Numbered from the stretch's first letter, positions 8,488 through 17,892 are shown. The stretch: DNA of 64,000 nt from CBDCHC01 sp965217075 (GCA_965217075.1 CBDCHC010000001.1:138554-202553); one strand, 5' to 3'. The notes: generated from the letters alone by a model not told the origin. Numbers and translations: made by a program.

Positions 8488-9969
8488 ATGAAAATTAAAA
8501 TATTAACTTATTCATTTACACTACTTAGTATAGCTTTTCTTACTAGTTGTGGTGGTTCAAGTAGTAGTGTATCAGACGGCGGAAGTGTTAGTGGTACGGT
8601 AGCAGACGGCTATCTAGAAAATGCTAGAGTTTGCTTGGATCTAAATAATAATAAAAAATGCGAAGATACTGAACCTCAAGATAGAACTGATGCAAATGGT
8701 AAATATACTATTAAACATCAGACTGGTGAAGAAAATAATCCAACTGTAGCAGAAGTATTGTCGAATACAAGAGATAAAGATACACGTAAATTTGCTGGTA
8801 CAAAAACATATACTTTAGTAGCTCCTAAAGGTAAAAGAAACATTAATCCTATTACTACTATGATTCAGGAAAAAATAGACAAAGATAATTCTATGGATGC
8901 CGATGATGCAGCGAAAATTATGGCGCAAGATTTAGGAGTAACTGACCCTAATACACTATATGATGATTATGTAGAAAAGTCTGCTGAAAATAGTAAAGAA
9001 CATAAAATAATGTATCAAATGTCACAGATGATAGCTAGAGCTATGGCTGAATTAAAAGCTAAGTTAAAAGATATATTAAAAGATATTGACGATAATAGCA
9101 AACAAGAAATGATACATTCTAAAGTAATGGATCAATCTATTAAAATGGCAAAAAGTTTTTACGATAAAGCTAAAGTTAAAATGGATGAAGAAGGCAATAA
9201 CGCCAAAGTTGAGCATACATTTGCAGACAATGAGCTTAAGAAGCCAGAGCATCAGGATAAAATTGACAAAATAGATGAAGACTATATAGGGAAAAATAAT
9301 GCCGACCTAAAAAAAGAGTTTGAGCATGAATTAGCAGTAAAGAAGATTGATAAAGATGCTGAAGTTATTAATGCTAAAAACTTATTTACTGATGTGGAGG
9401 ATAAAGTATTAGGTTTTCCTGATATTGATGTCAATCGAGTACAAACAGGTACAACATCAACAACTACATTATCATTTCTTCCTGTATTAGGCTTGTTTAG
9501 TGATAGTAAATATTATGAGGTAGCCTTAGGGTCAGCTAGTATTGATCTTAGTGGTGCTATATCTGAAGATAGTCTTGCTAAACAAATAAAAAATCTTGCA
9601 CATGCTCCTGCAAATATAAGTATTAAAGGCGATGGAACTATGCTTATAGGCGATGCTACTGTAGTAAAATCAGCAGCAAAGAAAAATATAGCTGATAAAA
9701 TCTTTAGATGCAAAGATATTTTTGATGATATTGTTGATGATAATGATATTGTTGATGATATTGTTGATAAAGTTTGTAATAGTGATAATAAACTTAAAGA
9801 AGTTACAGTTACCTTTAGTGGTGATGCAGTTGCTTATAAATATAAATATACCGCTGGTGATGGAAAAATTAAAGAAAGAGTGGCATTTAACTATAGTGCT
9901 TATAAAGATATCTATGCTACATTTAAGAATATATCTATTACATTTGAAGATAGTTTAAATAATAACTAA
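8488..9969 (+). CDS. Secreted lipoprotein of unknown function
   Basis: 493 residues. The N-terminus is a lipoprotein signal with lipobox FLTSC-GG (Cys about residue 21) followed by a Ser/Gly linker. Next comes a module beginning SGTVADGYLENARVCLDLNN, resembling the carboxypeptidase-regulatory-like or EF-type modules that open many large secreted proteins. The middle (residues about 130-300) is charged, Lys/Asp-rich and probably helical. A short Asp-Val-Ile repeat (DDIVDDNDIVDDIVDKV) lies at about 411-427, in DNA made of GATGATATTGTT-like repeats. A good ribosome site (AAAGGAG) precedes the ATG. I do not recognise a specific family. Confidence 0.75.
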   Translation: MKIKILTYSFTLLSIAFLTSCGGSSSSVSDGGSVSGTVADGYLENARVCLDLNNNKKCEDTEPQDRTDANGKYTIKHQTGEENNPTVAEVLSNTRDKDTRKFAGTKTYTLVAPKGKRNINPITTMIQEKIDKDNSMDADDAAKIMAQDLGVTDPNTLYDDYVEKSAENSKEHKIMYQMSQMIARAMAELKAKLKDILKDIDDNSKQEMIHSKVMDQSIKMAKSFYDKAKVKMDEEGNNAKVEHTFADNELKKPEHQDKIDKIDEDYIGKNNADLKKEFEHELAVKKIDKDAEVINAKNLFTDVEDKVLGFPDIDVNRVQTGTTSTTTLSFLPVLGLFSDSKYYEVALGSASIDLSGAISEDSLAKQIKNLAHAPANISIKGDGTMLIGDATVVKSAAKKNIADKIFRCKDIFDDIVDDNDIVDDIVDKVCNSDNKLKEVTVTFSGDAVAYKYKYTAGDGKIKERVAFNYSAYKDIYATFKNISITFEDSLNNN

Positions 9970-9995
9970 AAAATTTAACAACTATATAAATAAAA

Positions 9996-10023
9996 TTTAA
10001 TTACAATACTTATTCGCTATAAT
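9996..10023 (+). promoter_or_regulatory. Possible promoter of the 10067 outer-membrane protein gene
   Basis: A perfect TATAAT at 10018-10023 follows a weak TTTAAT at 9996-10001 with a 16-bp spacer. It lies about 45 bp before the ATG at 10067, in the gap after the lipoprotein gene. In such AT-rich DNA a chance match is likely, so this is tentative. Confidence 0.35.
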
Positions 10024-10066
10024 TAACTTTTAACCCTGTAACTATGTTAAAAAAATACCTGTCTAT

Positions 10067-10882
10067 ATGATGAAGAAAATAATCATTTTATTATTACTTA
10101 GCTTTAATATTAACGCCCTTAATTTAGAAGCATCAATTACTAATCATAGCGGTCAGTCCTCTTATAATATGATAAACGCTCCTGTAGTATCTATACTTAA
10201 ATTTCCTTTTAATTTTAATAGTATTAACTTGTCATATATAAATAATGAAAAAAATTATAAAATAACCGTCTCTACAATGATAAATGATGTTAAAAAAACT
10301 GGCTTAGATTATGATTATATTAATAATAATTTAGCTATTTATTCTGAGTCAAATTCTACAGTTGATAAATTTTATACATTTGGCATCAGCACACATTACA
10401 CCCTTAAAAAAAATCTTAGTATATTAGCAGCTATAACTTATAAAAAACTATCTATAGTATGGAGTAATACCGTGCAACAAGAAGCAGGCAACACCATAGT
10501 ATTAAACGGTAAAAGTTTATTATATGAACAAGATTTTATCGAGGCAGAATTTACACTTAATTATGATTTTTATTTTAATAAAGATATCATTATCACTACA
10601 GGTGCAGGACTATCTTTAGCTATTATAGGAGCAAAAGATACTCATCTACTTAGAGATTTTTATACTTTACAAGGAAGTTTAGCTAATGGTTATAATTTAT
10701 CTTTAAAAATAAATAAAAAAATATCTAATAATAGCATTATAAGTGCTGATATTTTTTATACTAATTATGATGATAGTAATAATAATATTAACTTTTATTT
10801 TAATAATGGTTTACGCACTACAGCTGCTTCTTATAAATACAATAATACTAAAATGAGTATATCGTATAATTTTATTTTTTAA
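10067..10882 (+). CDS. Putative outer-membrane beta-barrel protein, unknown
   Basis: 271 residues. A signal peptide (MMKKIIILLLLSFNINAL, cleavage near residue 18-20) is followed by alternating polar/hydrophobic stretches, Asn/Tyr-rich turns and a C-terminal strand ending MSISYNFIF. A terminal aromatic residue is typical of proteins inserted by the BAM machinery. No conserved domain is recognised. It follows the lipoprotein gene with its own possible promoter, and ends 4 bp inside the convergent 10879 gene. Confidence 0.6.
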   Translation: MMKKIIILLLLSFNINALNLEASITNHSGQSSYNMINAPVVSILKFPFNFNSINLSYINNEKNYKITVSTMINDVKKTGLDYDYINNNLAIYSESNSTVDKFYTFGISTHYTLKKNLSILAAITYKKLSIVWSNTVQQEAGNTIVLNGKSLLYEQDFIEAEFTLNYDFYFNKDIIITTGAGLSLAIIGAKDTHLLRDFYTLQGSLANGYNLSLKINKKISNNSIISADIFYTNYDDSNNNINFYFNNGLRTTAASYKYNNTKMSISYNFIF

Positions 10883-11094
10883 AAAAACCAACGGTAAATA
10901 CCAATACTATTAATACAAATAAAAACTAAATTTAATAAGAGTAAAGCTTTGTCATTATTTTTATAGGCTTGAATTATCCAACTAATAGCTGATATTAAAA
11001 AAAATATATAACCAAATTTAGAATAACTAAAATTAAAAGCTACTAAAAAACCACCAACAATACCGGTAATTGCCCCAAACCAGCCGTAATTCAT
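10879..11094 (-). CDS. Small membrane protein (71 aa), unknown
   Basis: Three short hydrophobic segments (about residues 7-25, 28-45 and 50-66) with a WFGAITGIVGG start and an IYRWFF end. The pattern recalls small PnuC-like or CBU_0592-type membrane domains, but I cannot assign it firmly. Its start overlaps the OsmC gene stop by 4 bp (ATGA type), which supports a real, co-transcribed gene. Confidence 0.55.
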   Translation of the reverse strand: MNYGWFGAITGIVGGFLVAFNFSYSKFGYIFFLISAISWIIQAYKNNDKALLLLNLVFICINSIGIYRWFF

Positions 11095-11510
11095 ATAATA
11101 ATATTTACTTTGCTAGTTATTGTTGCCATTTGCCCCAACATAATAGCAGCTGAGCAATATTTTTGCTGTGAAAGATCAACTGCTTTCTGACATTTAGCTA
11201 AATTTAGCTGATTGCCAGTTAAGTTAAAATCAATATGGATTGTAGTAAAGATTTTTGGCTCTTTATCCTGTCTTGTTGCTTTAATGTTACTATCAATGCT
11301 AATTATATCTTGTTTCATTTTCTTAAGAATACTAATAATATCAACTGTAGTACACCCTCCTAAACCAAGCAACAACATCTCCATTGGGCGAATGCCTATA
11401 TTTTTACCACCTAAAGAAATTGGTCCATCTAATACTACGCTATGCCCGCTACCACTCTCTCCTAACATAGTCATACCCTCAATCCATTTAATTTTCGCTT
11501 GCATATCCAT
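11091..11510 (-). CDS. OsmC/Ohr-family protein
   Basis: 139 residues. OsmC proteins are small thiol peroxidases or of unknown function; the signature here is PMEMLLLGLGGCTTVDIISILKKM (about residues 42-65) with Cys in GGCT, and a second Cys near the end (QQKYCSAAIMLGQ). Two Cys at these spots are the redox-active pair of the family. This subtype resembles YhfA rather than Ohr. It is followed by the small membrane gene with a 4-bp overlap. The ZIP transporter gene starts divergently 36 bp away. Confidence 0.85.
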   Translation of the reverse strand: MDMQAKIKWIEGMTMLGESGSGHSVVLDGPISLGGKNIGIRPMEMLLLGLGGCTTVDIISILKKMKQDIISIDSNIKATRQDKEPKIFTTIHIDFNLTGNQLNLAKCQKAVDLSQQKYCSAAIMLGQMATITSKVNIII

Positions 11511-11545
11511 ATCACTTAAGGTATAATCATCAATTTTACCTAAAA

Positions 11546-12295
11546 ATGTTAAAAATGTTAGATTTATTTTTACTTACTGGAATTATTTCTTTTGCCTCTA
11601 TATCCGGTATTATTTTTACTAACACTACTTTAAATAAATTCCTTAATAATAATTTACATTATCTTATCTCCTTTTCTGCTGGTGTTTTTTTAATTACTGC
11701 TATTTTTACTATTTTTGAGGTAATAACTATAATTGGCTCTATATGGCAAAGCGCCTTAATGGTAATTATTGGTTTTATAATTGCTAAATTATTAATAAAA
11801 ATTCTGCCAGAAACTCATCATCATCATGACAAATGTTGCAATGGTCATAAAAAAAATAGTGGCAAAAAAATTATAATTGGTGATAGCATTCATAATATTG
11901 CTGATGGTCTATTACTTAGCAGCAGTTATTTTGTCTCTCCCAAATTAGTATTACCACTTTTTATTGCTATTTTAATTCATGAGATCCTGCAAGAAATATC
12001 AGAGTTTTTTGTCTTAATAGAGGCAGGATATACTAAAAAAACTGCATTATTAATTAATTTTTTTAGCTCACTAACTATTTTTATTGGTATTTTTATTGGC
12101 ATATATTTAACTGACAATACAGAGATACAGGCAATAATATTAGCTCTCTCCAGTGGTTTTTTCTTAAATATTGTTTTTGAAGATTTATTACCCCACCAAT
12201 ATAAAAACTATAAAAAAACTTTTTTTAAGCATTTAATTATCCTAGTAATAGGCATTGCAGTAGTATTATTAGCTTTTAGTCTATTTAATCATTAA
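11546..12295 (+). CDS. ZIP-family divalent metal transporter
   Basis: 249 residues, about 7-8 helices. The histidine-rich loop ETHHHHDKCCNGHKK (about residues 90-104) and the helix motifs DSIHNIADGLLL and ILIHEILQEISEF supply the ZIP metal-binding residues (H-N-x-x-D and H-E). It probably imports zinc or a similar cation. It overlaps the convergent trpC by 11 bp. No Fur/Zur box is obvious in the 35-bp divergent gap to osmC. Confidence 0.9.
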   Translation: MLKMLDLFLLTGIISFASISGIIFTNTTLNKFLNNNLHYLISFSAGVFLITAIFTIFEVITIIGSIWQSALMVIIGFIIAKLLIKILPETHHHHDKCCNGHKKNSGKKIIIGDSIHNIADGLLLSSSYFVSPKLVLPLFIAILIHEILQEISEFFVLIEAGYTKKTALLINFFSSLTIFIGIFIGIYLTDNTEIQAIILALSSGFFLNIVFEDLLPHQYKNYKKTFFKHLIILVIGIAVVLLAFSLFNH

Positions 12296-13085
12296 ATAAA
12301 GACTGATAACTACTACAAATATTATTAGAACGCATAAATACCTCGCCTACTAAAAAGCCATATACAGAATTATTATTCATTGTAGTCACATCATTTTTAT
12401 CTAATATACCACTTTCAGTAATAATTAATTTATCGCTAATTAGCGGCAGTAGCTCTAAAGTTGTGTTAAGACTAATAGTAAAATCATGTAAATTACGATT
12501 ATTTATGCCTATCATTTTAAGCGGCAATTCTGCTATCTTTAATAACTCTTCTTTGTTATGCACTTCAACTAAAACATCCATACCTAAGTCTGTTGCCAAA
12601 TAATAAAAATCTTGTATTTCTTTAATATTTAAAATTGCAACAATAAGTAGTATACTGCTAGCGCCAATTACTTTTGCCTCATAAATCTGGTACTTATCAA
12701 TAATAAATTCTTTACGCAAAATAGGTAAATCAACTGTTGCTGCTACCTTTTGTATATAATTATTATCTCCTTGAAAAAATTTCTTATCAGTTAAAATAGA
12801 TAAACAAGTAGCTCCAGCTTCTTTATAGTCTTTAGCGATAGCAACTGGATCAAAATCATGCCGTAAAATACCTTTAGATGGAGAGGATTTTTTAATTTCA
12901 GCAATAACCGCATTTTGTTTATTATTTATTTTATCTTTCAATTGTTGGTAAAAAGTAGAATAACTATCTATGGCTACAGCCATTGTTTTAATTGCTGCTA
13001 AGCTTATATTACTTTTAGTATTTATAACCTCTTGTTTTTTATATAAAACAATTTTACTTAGAATATTTTTATTATTTTTTTGCAT
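12285..13085 (-). CDS. trpC: Indole-3-glycerol phosphate synthase
   Basis: Fourth step of tryptophan synthesis; converts CdRP to indole-3-glycerol phosphate. The TIM barrel shows AEIKKSSPSKGILR (phosphate/substrate lysine), ILTDKKFFQGD, LRKEFIIDKYQIYEA, GINNRNLHDF and TESGI. The start at 13085 (MQKNNKNILSKIVLYKK) fits the family better than an ATG 45 bp upstream, which would add a hydrophobic stretch and nearly touch kdsA. It stands alone, far from trpB at 40 kb. Confidence 0.95.
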   Translation of the reverse strand: MQKNNKNILSKIVLYKKQEVINTKSNISLAAIKTMAVAIDSYSTFYQQLKDKINNKQNAVIAEIKKSSPSKGILRHDFDPVAIAKDYKEAGATCLSILTDKKFFQGDNNYIQKVAATVDLPILRKEFIIDKYQIYEAKVIGASSILLIVAILNIKEIQDFYYLATDLGMDVLVEVHNKEELLKIAELPLKMIGINNRNLHDFTISLNTTLELLPLISDKLIITESGILDKNDVTTMNNNSVYGFLVGEVFMRSNNICSSYQSLFND

Positions 13086-13124
13086 AGTTATATTATAATG
13101 TGCCTTTTTTAAAAAAAATAAATA

Positions 13125-13958
13125 ATGCAATTATTAAATTTTAAAACAGGAATTAATGAGCAATTTTTTTTAATAGCTGGTCCGTGTGTTATTGAAAGCG
13201 AAAAACTTGCTTTACAAACAGCTGCTTATTTAAAAAAAATCACCACTCAATTAGGAATTAATTTTATTTATAAATCATCTTTTGATAAAGCCAATAGAAC
13301 TAGTGTTAATAGTTTTCGTGGCCTTGGTATTAGCGAGGGTTTGCGTATTTTACAAAAAGTAAAAGACGAGGTTGGCGTAAATGTTTTAACTGATGTACAT
13401 GAATATACACCACTTGATGAAGTGGCAAGCGTAGTTGATGTTATGCAGACTCCGGCATTTTTAGTAAGACAAACTGATTTTATACAAAATGTTTGCAAGC
13501 AAGGACTGCCAGTTAATATAAAAAAAGGACAATTTCAAGCACCATGGGATATGCGTAGTGTAATAAATAAAGCTTATGCTACTGGTAATAAAAAAATTAT
13601 GATTTGCGATAGGGGCAGTTGTTTTGGCTACAACACTTTAGTTTCTGACATGCGTGGTTTAGTTAGTATGCGTGATAACAATTGTCCTATAGTTTTTGAT
13701 GCCACACATAGCGTGCAACAACCAGGTGCTGCCGGTGAAAAAAGTAGCGGTGAGGTAAAAATGGTACCAGCGCTTGCTCGTGCGGCTATTGCTGTTGGTA
13801 TTGATGGTATTTTTATGGAAACTCATCCTGATCCAAAGAATGCCAAAAGTGATGGTGATAATTCTATGCCTCTTAATAAAATAGCTGAATTATTAAAGGT
13901 CTTACAAGAGTTAGATGCTACTACCAAAAAACATAATTTTTTAGAAAATAATTTATAA
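13125..13958 (+). CDS. kdsA: 3-deoxy-8-phosphooctulonate synthase
   Basis: Condenses PEP with arabinose-5-phosphate to KDO-8-phosphate for the LPS inner core. The 277-residue product has IAGPCVIES, KSSFDKANRTS, DVHEYTPLDEVA, VNIKKGQFQAPWDM, DRGSCFGYNTLVSDMR and FDATHSVQQPG, all in family order. It shows that this is a Gram-negative cell with KDO-containing LPS. The gene is divergent from trpC with about 40 bp between, which must hold both promoters. Confidence 0.97.
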   Translation: MQLLNFKTGINEQFFLIAGPCVIESEKLALQTAAYLKKITTQLGINFIYKSSFDKANRTSVNSFRGLGISEGLRILQKVKDEVGVNVLTDVHEYTPLDEVASVVDVMQTPAFLVRQTDFIQNVCKQGLPVNIKKGQFQAPWDMRSVINKAYATGNKKIMICDRGSCFGYNTLVSDMRGLVSMRDNNCPIVFDATHSVQQPGAAGEKSSGEVKMVPALARAAIAVGIDGIFMETHPDPKNAKSDGDNSMPLNKIAELLKVLQELDATTKKHNFLENNL

Positions 13959-13995
13959 AATATATTTCAAAAAACTATTTAATAGTAAATTTTTA

Positions 13996-14577
13996 TTATA
14001 ATTTAATATTATCCTCTTTACCACTTATTAGTCTTTTAATATTACTAGTATGTTTTAATAAAATAATTATACTAATCATGCCAATTACTAAACTAGCATT
14101 TAAATCATTGCTTAATAAGTAAAAAAGTATTGGGGTAATAATATTTGCCAGCAATGCTGCCAATGATGATTTTTTAACTATCTTAGCAAAAATAAGCCAA
14201 GTTACAATAAAGCCAATAGCGCTATAAATATTAAGCGCAAATAATACTCCAATAAAAGTAGCTACCCCTTTGCCGCCTTTAAAATTAAAAAATACAGGAT
14301 ATATATGACCAATTACAACGCTTAAACCAATAATAGTATCAAATAATAAATTAATTGCTAATAATTTAGCAATTATAACCACCAAAAAACCTTTAAATAT
14401 ATCAATAAGCAATACAATTGCAGCTACTTTTTTACCACCAATGCGCAACATATTTGTTGCTCCAGCATTTTTAGAGCCTATATTTCTTAAATCAGGTAAG
14501 CCTAATAATTTGCAAACAATAATACTGCTAGATATACTGCCTACTAAATAAGAAATAACTATTATAAGTATTTGCAT
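13996..14577 (-). CDS. plsY: Glycerol-3-phosphate acyltransferase PlsY
   Basis: 193-residue membrane enzyme that transfers acyl from acyl-phosphate to glycerol-3-phosphate, the first step of phospholipid synthesis. Visible motifs are GSISSSIIVCK, the phosphate loop RNIGSKNAGATNMLR (about residues 31-45) and FNFKGGKGVATFIG (about residues 98-111). About five helices. It is convergent with kdsA and divergent from folB, a placement seen in many proteobacteria. Confidence 0.95.
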   Translation of the reverse strand: MQILIIVISYLVGSISSSIIVCKLLGLPDLRNIGSKNAGATNMLRIGGKKVAAIVLLIDIFKGFLVVIIAKLLAINLLFDTIIGLSVVIGHIYPVFFNFKGGKGVATFIGVLFALNIYSAIGFIVTWLIFAKIVKKSSLAALLANIITPILFYLLSNDLNASLVIGMISIIILLKHTSNIKRLISGKEDNIKL

Positions 14578-14663
14578 ATTGCGCTAAATAACTTAAAAAA
14601 AACTATAATTTTAGCAGTTAATAAATAAAAATGATAAAATCAACTTTATTTAAAATATAGAAT

Positions 14664-15014
14664 ATGGACATTGTTTTTATTGAAAATCTAAAAATAGATA
14701 CAGTTATTGGAATTTATGATTGGGAAAAACAAATTCGTCAACAAATTACACTAGATATTGAGATGGCATTTGATATTAAAAAAGCAGCTATAAGTGATGA
14801 TATAGCAGATACCCTTAATTATAAAACTGTCTGCAAAAGAATAACTGAATTTGTAGTTAAAGCTAAGTTTGAATTAGTAGAAAAATTAGCTGAAGAAATA
14901 GCTGCAATCATTTTAAATGAATTTGATATAAATTGGGTAAAGTTAAAACTTAATAAAAATAACGCCTTAACTGGCGCTTCTGGAGTTGGTATTATTATTA
15001 TTAGAAAAAAATGA
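14664..15014 (+). CDS. folB: Dihydroneopterin aldolase
   Basis: 116 residues; folate pathway. FIENLKIDTVIGIYDWEKQIRQ near the N-terminus, DTLNYKTVCKRI in the middle, LVEKLAEEIA (catalytic Glu region) and a C-terminal lysine motif KLNKNNALTGASGVGI are typical. First gene of the long plus-strand run to 24655. It overlaps folK by 4 bp (ATGA). Confidence 0.93.
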   Translation: MDIVFIENLKIDTVIGIYDWEKQIRQQITLDIEMAFDIKKAAISDDIADTLNYKTVCKRITEFVVKAKFELVEKLAEEIAAIILNEFDINWVKLKLNKNNALTGASGVGIIIIRKK

Positions 15015-15490
15015 CACTTGTCCATATTAATATAGGTTCTAACCAAGATAAGAAAAAAAATATAAAAAAAGCCATTTATTTATTATCTAAACAATTTAAT
15101 GATTTAGTAATCTCTAATATTTATCAAAGTAAATCTGCTAGTTTTGTTGGTAATGATTTTTATAATTTTGGTGCTAATTTTACTACCAATCTAACTATTA
15201 ACCAGCTAATAAAACAATTAAAAGATATTGAAAATATTATAGGTAGAAAAAAAACAACTATTAAATTCTCTCCTAGAGTAATTGATATAGACTTAGTATT
15301 GTTTGGCAGCTCTATCAACCATAAATTAAATATACCAAGAAATGATATTTTGAAATATAACTTTGTTCTTAAGCCAATCATAGATTTAATGCCAGATTAT
15401 AAACACCCTATTTTACAAAAAACATATTTAGAATTATGGGAAAATGATAAAATTACAGCAAATTTTAATTTACAGAAAATAATCTTATGA
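15011..15490 (+). CDS. folK: 2-amino-4-hydroxy-6-hydroxymethyldihydropteridine pyrophosphokinase
   Basis: Transfers pyrophosphate from ATP to hydroxymethyl-dihydropterin, after FolB. The 159-residue product has INIGSNQDKKKNI, SNIYQSKSASFVG, DFYNFGANFTT, the signature FSPRVIDIDLVLFG (Mg-binding Asp pair, about residues 90-103) and IPRNDILKYNFVLKPI. Translationally coupled to folB by an ATGA overlap and overlaps the next gene by 4 bp. Confidence 0.95.
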   Translation: MTLVHINIGSNQDKKKNIKKAIYLLSKQFNDLVISNIYQSKSASFVGNDFYNFGANFTTNLTINQLIKQLKDIENIIGRKKTTIKFSPRVIDIDLVLFGSSINHKLNIPRNDILKYNFVLKPIIDLMPDYKHPILQKTYLELWENDKITANFNLQKIIL

Positions 15491-16113
15491 AAAAAATAAT
15501 TTTTATCTTATTAATCATTAGTGCTAATGCCTTTGCTAATTATGATGAAGGTGTAGAATATATAAAAATGCCACAAAATATTGCGGTTAATGCTGCCGAT
15601 AAAGTTGAAGTCGTAGAATTATTTTGGTATTTTTGTCTACATTGTTATCGTTTAGAGCCATTAATTGATAACTGGTTAGTAGAAAATAAAGAAAAAGTTA
15701 ACTTTGTCCGTCAGCCAGCAATTTTTTCTAATAGATGGGCATTAGGAGCGTTTTTTTATTATGTATTAGAAGAGTTAAATTTAACTAAAACTCTACATAA
15801 AAAATTATTTAACACCATACATAAACAAAAAAAACAATTTAAATCAATACATGATTTTATCAATTGGATTGCGGCTAATTCTAGTATTAAAAAAGATATA
15901 GTAAAAAAAGCAACAGAATCATTTGCTATGCGTATCAAAATAAATAAAGCCACTGTATTAACTAATAAATATAGAAAAAATGGTATTAATGGTGTGCCTA
16001 CTATGATTGTAGCTGGTAAATATTTTACCAGCGCCACTTTAACAGGCTCACATGAAAAAATGTTAAAGGTAATAGATTATTTAATCGCTAAGGAAAATAA
16101 GCAAAATAAATAA
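15487..16113 (+). CDS. dsbA: DsbA-type thiol:disulfide oxidoreductase (CLHC active site)
   Basis: 208 residues with a signal peptide (to about residue 17, NAFA-NYD), so periplasmic. The thioredoxin-fold active site is VELFWYFCLHCYRLEP (Cys about 51 and 54), i.e. CLHC instead of the DsbA CPHC. The cis-proline loop NGVPTMIV is present at about residue 175. It probably oxidises exported proteins. The dipeptide between the cysteines tunes redox potential, so this variant may differ from classical DsbA. It lies within the folB-mltD run. Confidence 0.88.
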   Translation: MKKIIFILLIISANAFANYDEGVEYIKMPQNIAVNAADKVEVVELFWYFCLHCYRLEPLIDNWLVENKEKVNFVRQPAIFSNRWALGAFFYYVLEELNLTKTLHKKLFNTIHKQKKQFKSIHDFINWIAANSSIKKDIVKKATESFAMRIKINKATVLTNKYRKNGINGVPTMIVAGKYFTSATLTGSHEKMLKVIDYLIAKENKQNK

Positions 16114-16859
16114 TGAAAAAGGTTTTAGTATTAGCAGGTTTAGATCCAACTGCTGGTGCTGGTGTAGTAGCTGACATACTTACTATAAATAACTTAGCTG
16201 CTTACCCTCTGCCAATTATAACTACACTTAGCGCACAAAATACACAAAAAGTTACTACTATAATTAGCATTAATAACGATATAATTAAACAGCAGTTTGA
16301 TGCTATTTATGCAGATACAAGTATTGATATCATTAAAATTGGTTTAATTGACAATAATAATAAAGAGGCAATAAAATATATTATAAGTAAAGCTAAATGT
16401 AGAGTGGTTCTTGATCCAGTATTAACTTCTTCTACTAATTATAATTTTAATAATATGACTATTATTAAAAAACTATTAAAATCAGTTTACCTGTTAACAC
16501 CAAATGCTCTAGAATTACAACGATTAAGTGATGAAAAAGATGAAAAATCATCAGTCAAAAAACTTAATTTACCATATATACTTATAACTAAAACTGATAG
16601 TAGTGATAAAACAATAACCCATAAATTATATAAAAATTCTGAGTTAATTAAAACTTTTAATTATAAAAAATTACCCCATAATTACCATGGTTCTGGCTGT
16701 GTATTAAGTGCTGCTCTTAGTGTTATGCTTATTAACCATAATACAATAGATGCCTGTAAACTTGCTTTTGATTATACTTATCAAAGCCTATTAAATGCTA
16801 AAAAAATTGGTAAAATGCAATTATCTCCTAATCATCAATTTAATTATGTTTATAAATAA
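16113..16859 (+). CDS. thiD: Hydroxymethylpyrimidine/phosphomethylpyrimidine kinase
   Basis: Ribokinase-fold kinase of thiamine pyrimidine synthesis or salvage, 248 residues, slightly short. The N-terminus LVLAGLDPTAGAGVVADI is diagnostic; VVLDPVLTSS, LLTPNALELQRL and the anion-hole NYHGSGCVLSAALSVML follow. The start abuts the dsbA stop (TAATG). thiO occurs later in the window (44711), so at least part of the thiamine route is kept. Confidence 0.9.
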   Translation: MKKVLVLAGLDPTAGAGVVADILTINNLAAYPLPIITTLSAQNTQKVTTIISINNDIIKQQFDAIYADTSIDIIKIGLIDNNNKEAIKYIISKAKCRVVLDPVLTSSTNYNFNNMTIIKKLLKSVYLLTPNALELQRLSDEKDEKSSVKKLNLPYILITKTDSSDKTITHKLYKNSELIKTFNYKKLPHNYHGSGCVLSAALSVMLINHNTIDACKLAFDYTYQSLLNAKKIGKMQLSPNHQFNYVYK

Positions 16860-17892
16860 TTGGTTGCGCCCTGACATTAAAAAATTAAATAGTTATGAAA
16901 TAGCAAATAGTAAAAACATGTTAAAACTTGATGCTATGGAAATGCCTTTTAGTTTAACAAAAGATATAGAAGAGCAATTATTATCTAAATTTAAAAATAT
17001 CAATATTAATCGCTATAATAGTGATTATAAAGTATTAAAAGATGTTATTTATAATACAATGAAGATCGATAAAGGCCTTTCTATAATACTAGGCAATGGT
17101 AGCGATGAACTAATCCAACTATTGATGCTTGCTTGTGATAAAAACTCTACTATAATCAGTTTTAATCCTAGTTTTGTTATGTATGAAATAACGGCTAAAT
17201 TAACTAAGGTTAATTGCATAAAAATTGATTTAACTAATAATTTTGCTATAGATTTAACTAAAACTATGGAAATTATTATTAAAAATAAAGCAAAAATTAT
17301 TTTTATCTCCTACCCTAATAACCCTACAGCTAATAATTTTAAACGCTCTGATATTGAATATATTATAAAATATAGTAAAGCTATGGTGGTGATTGATGAG
17401 GCATATTATGCTTACAATAATGATAGCTTTGTTTCTGCTGCAATCAAATACGATAATCTTATAATACTAAGAACTATTTCAAAAATTGGCTTTGCTGCTC
17501 TTAGGCTCGGAGTATTAATTGCTAAAACAGAAATTACAACACAATTAGACAAGCTAAGAATGCCTTATAATATAAATATATTTAGCCAAATTAGTGGTGA
17601 ATTTTTACTACAACAACCATTTATAAAAAATAATATAAATAAAATAATAAATAATAGAGAAAAACTGCTAAGTGATTTAAAGCAAATAAAACAATTAAAA
17701 GTCTACCCTTCTGATGCTAATTTTATTTTTTTTAAAGCAAAACAAGCCAACAATTTATTTAACTACTTACTAAAAAATAATATAATTATTAAAAATTTAA
17801 CAAATATAGTTGATAATGCCCTAAGGGTAACTGTTTCTACTCAAGCAGAAAATCAGATTTTTTTACAAGTTATTCGTAAATTTTATGTCTGA
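16846..17892 (+). CDS. hisC: Histidinol-phosphate aminotransferase
   Basis: PLP aminotransferase of histidine synthesis, fold type I. Seen: KLDAMEMPFS (substrate loop), GNGSDELIQLL, SYPNNPTANNF (N-P-N-P motif), VIDEAYYAY, and the PLP lysine in TISKIGFAALRLG. I take the ATG at 16846 (MFINNWLRPDIKKLNSYE), which matches the family; an in-frame ATG 51 bp upstream adds residues lying within thiD. It overlaps thiD by 14 bp and rnfE by 8 bp. Confidence 0.93.
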   Translation: MFINNWLRPDIKKLNSYEIANSKNMLKLDAMEMPFSLTKDIEEQLLSKFKNININRYNSDYKVLKDVIYNTMKIDKGLSIILGNGSDELIQLLMLACDKNSTIISFNPSFVMYEITAKLTKVNCIKIDLTNNFAIDLTKTMEIIIKNKAKIIFISYPNNPTANNFKRSDIEYIIKYSKAMVVIDEAYYAYNNDSFVSAAIKYDNLIILRTISKIGFAALRLGVLIAKTEITTQLDKLRMPYNINIFSQISGEFLLQQPFIKNNINKIINNREKLLSDLKQIKQLKVYPSDANFIFFKAKQANNLFNYLLKNNIIIKNLTNIVDNALRVTVSTQAENQIFLQVIRKFYV

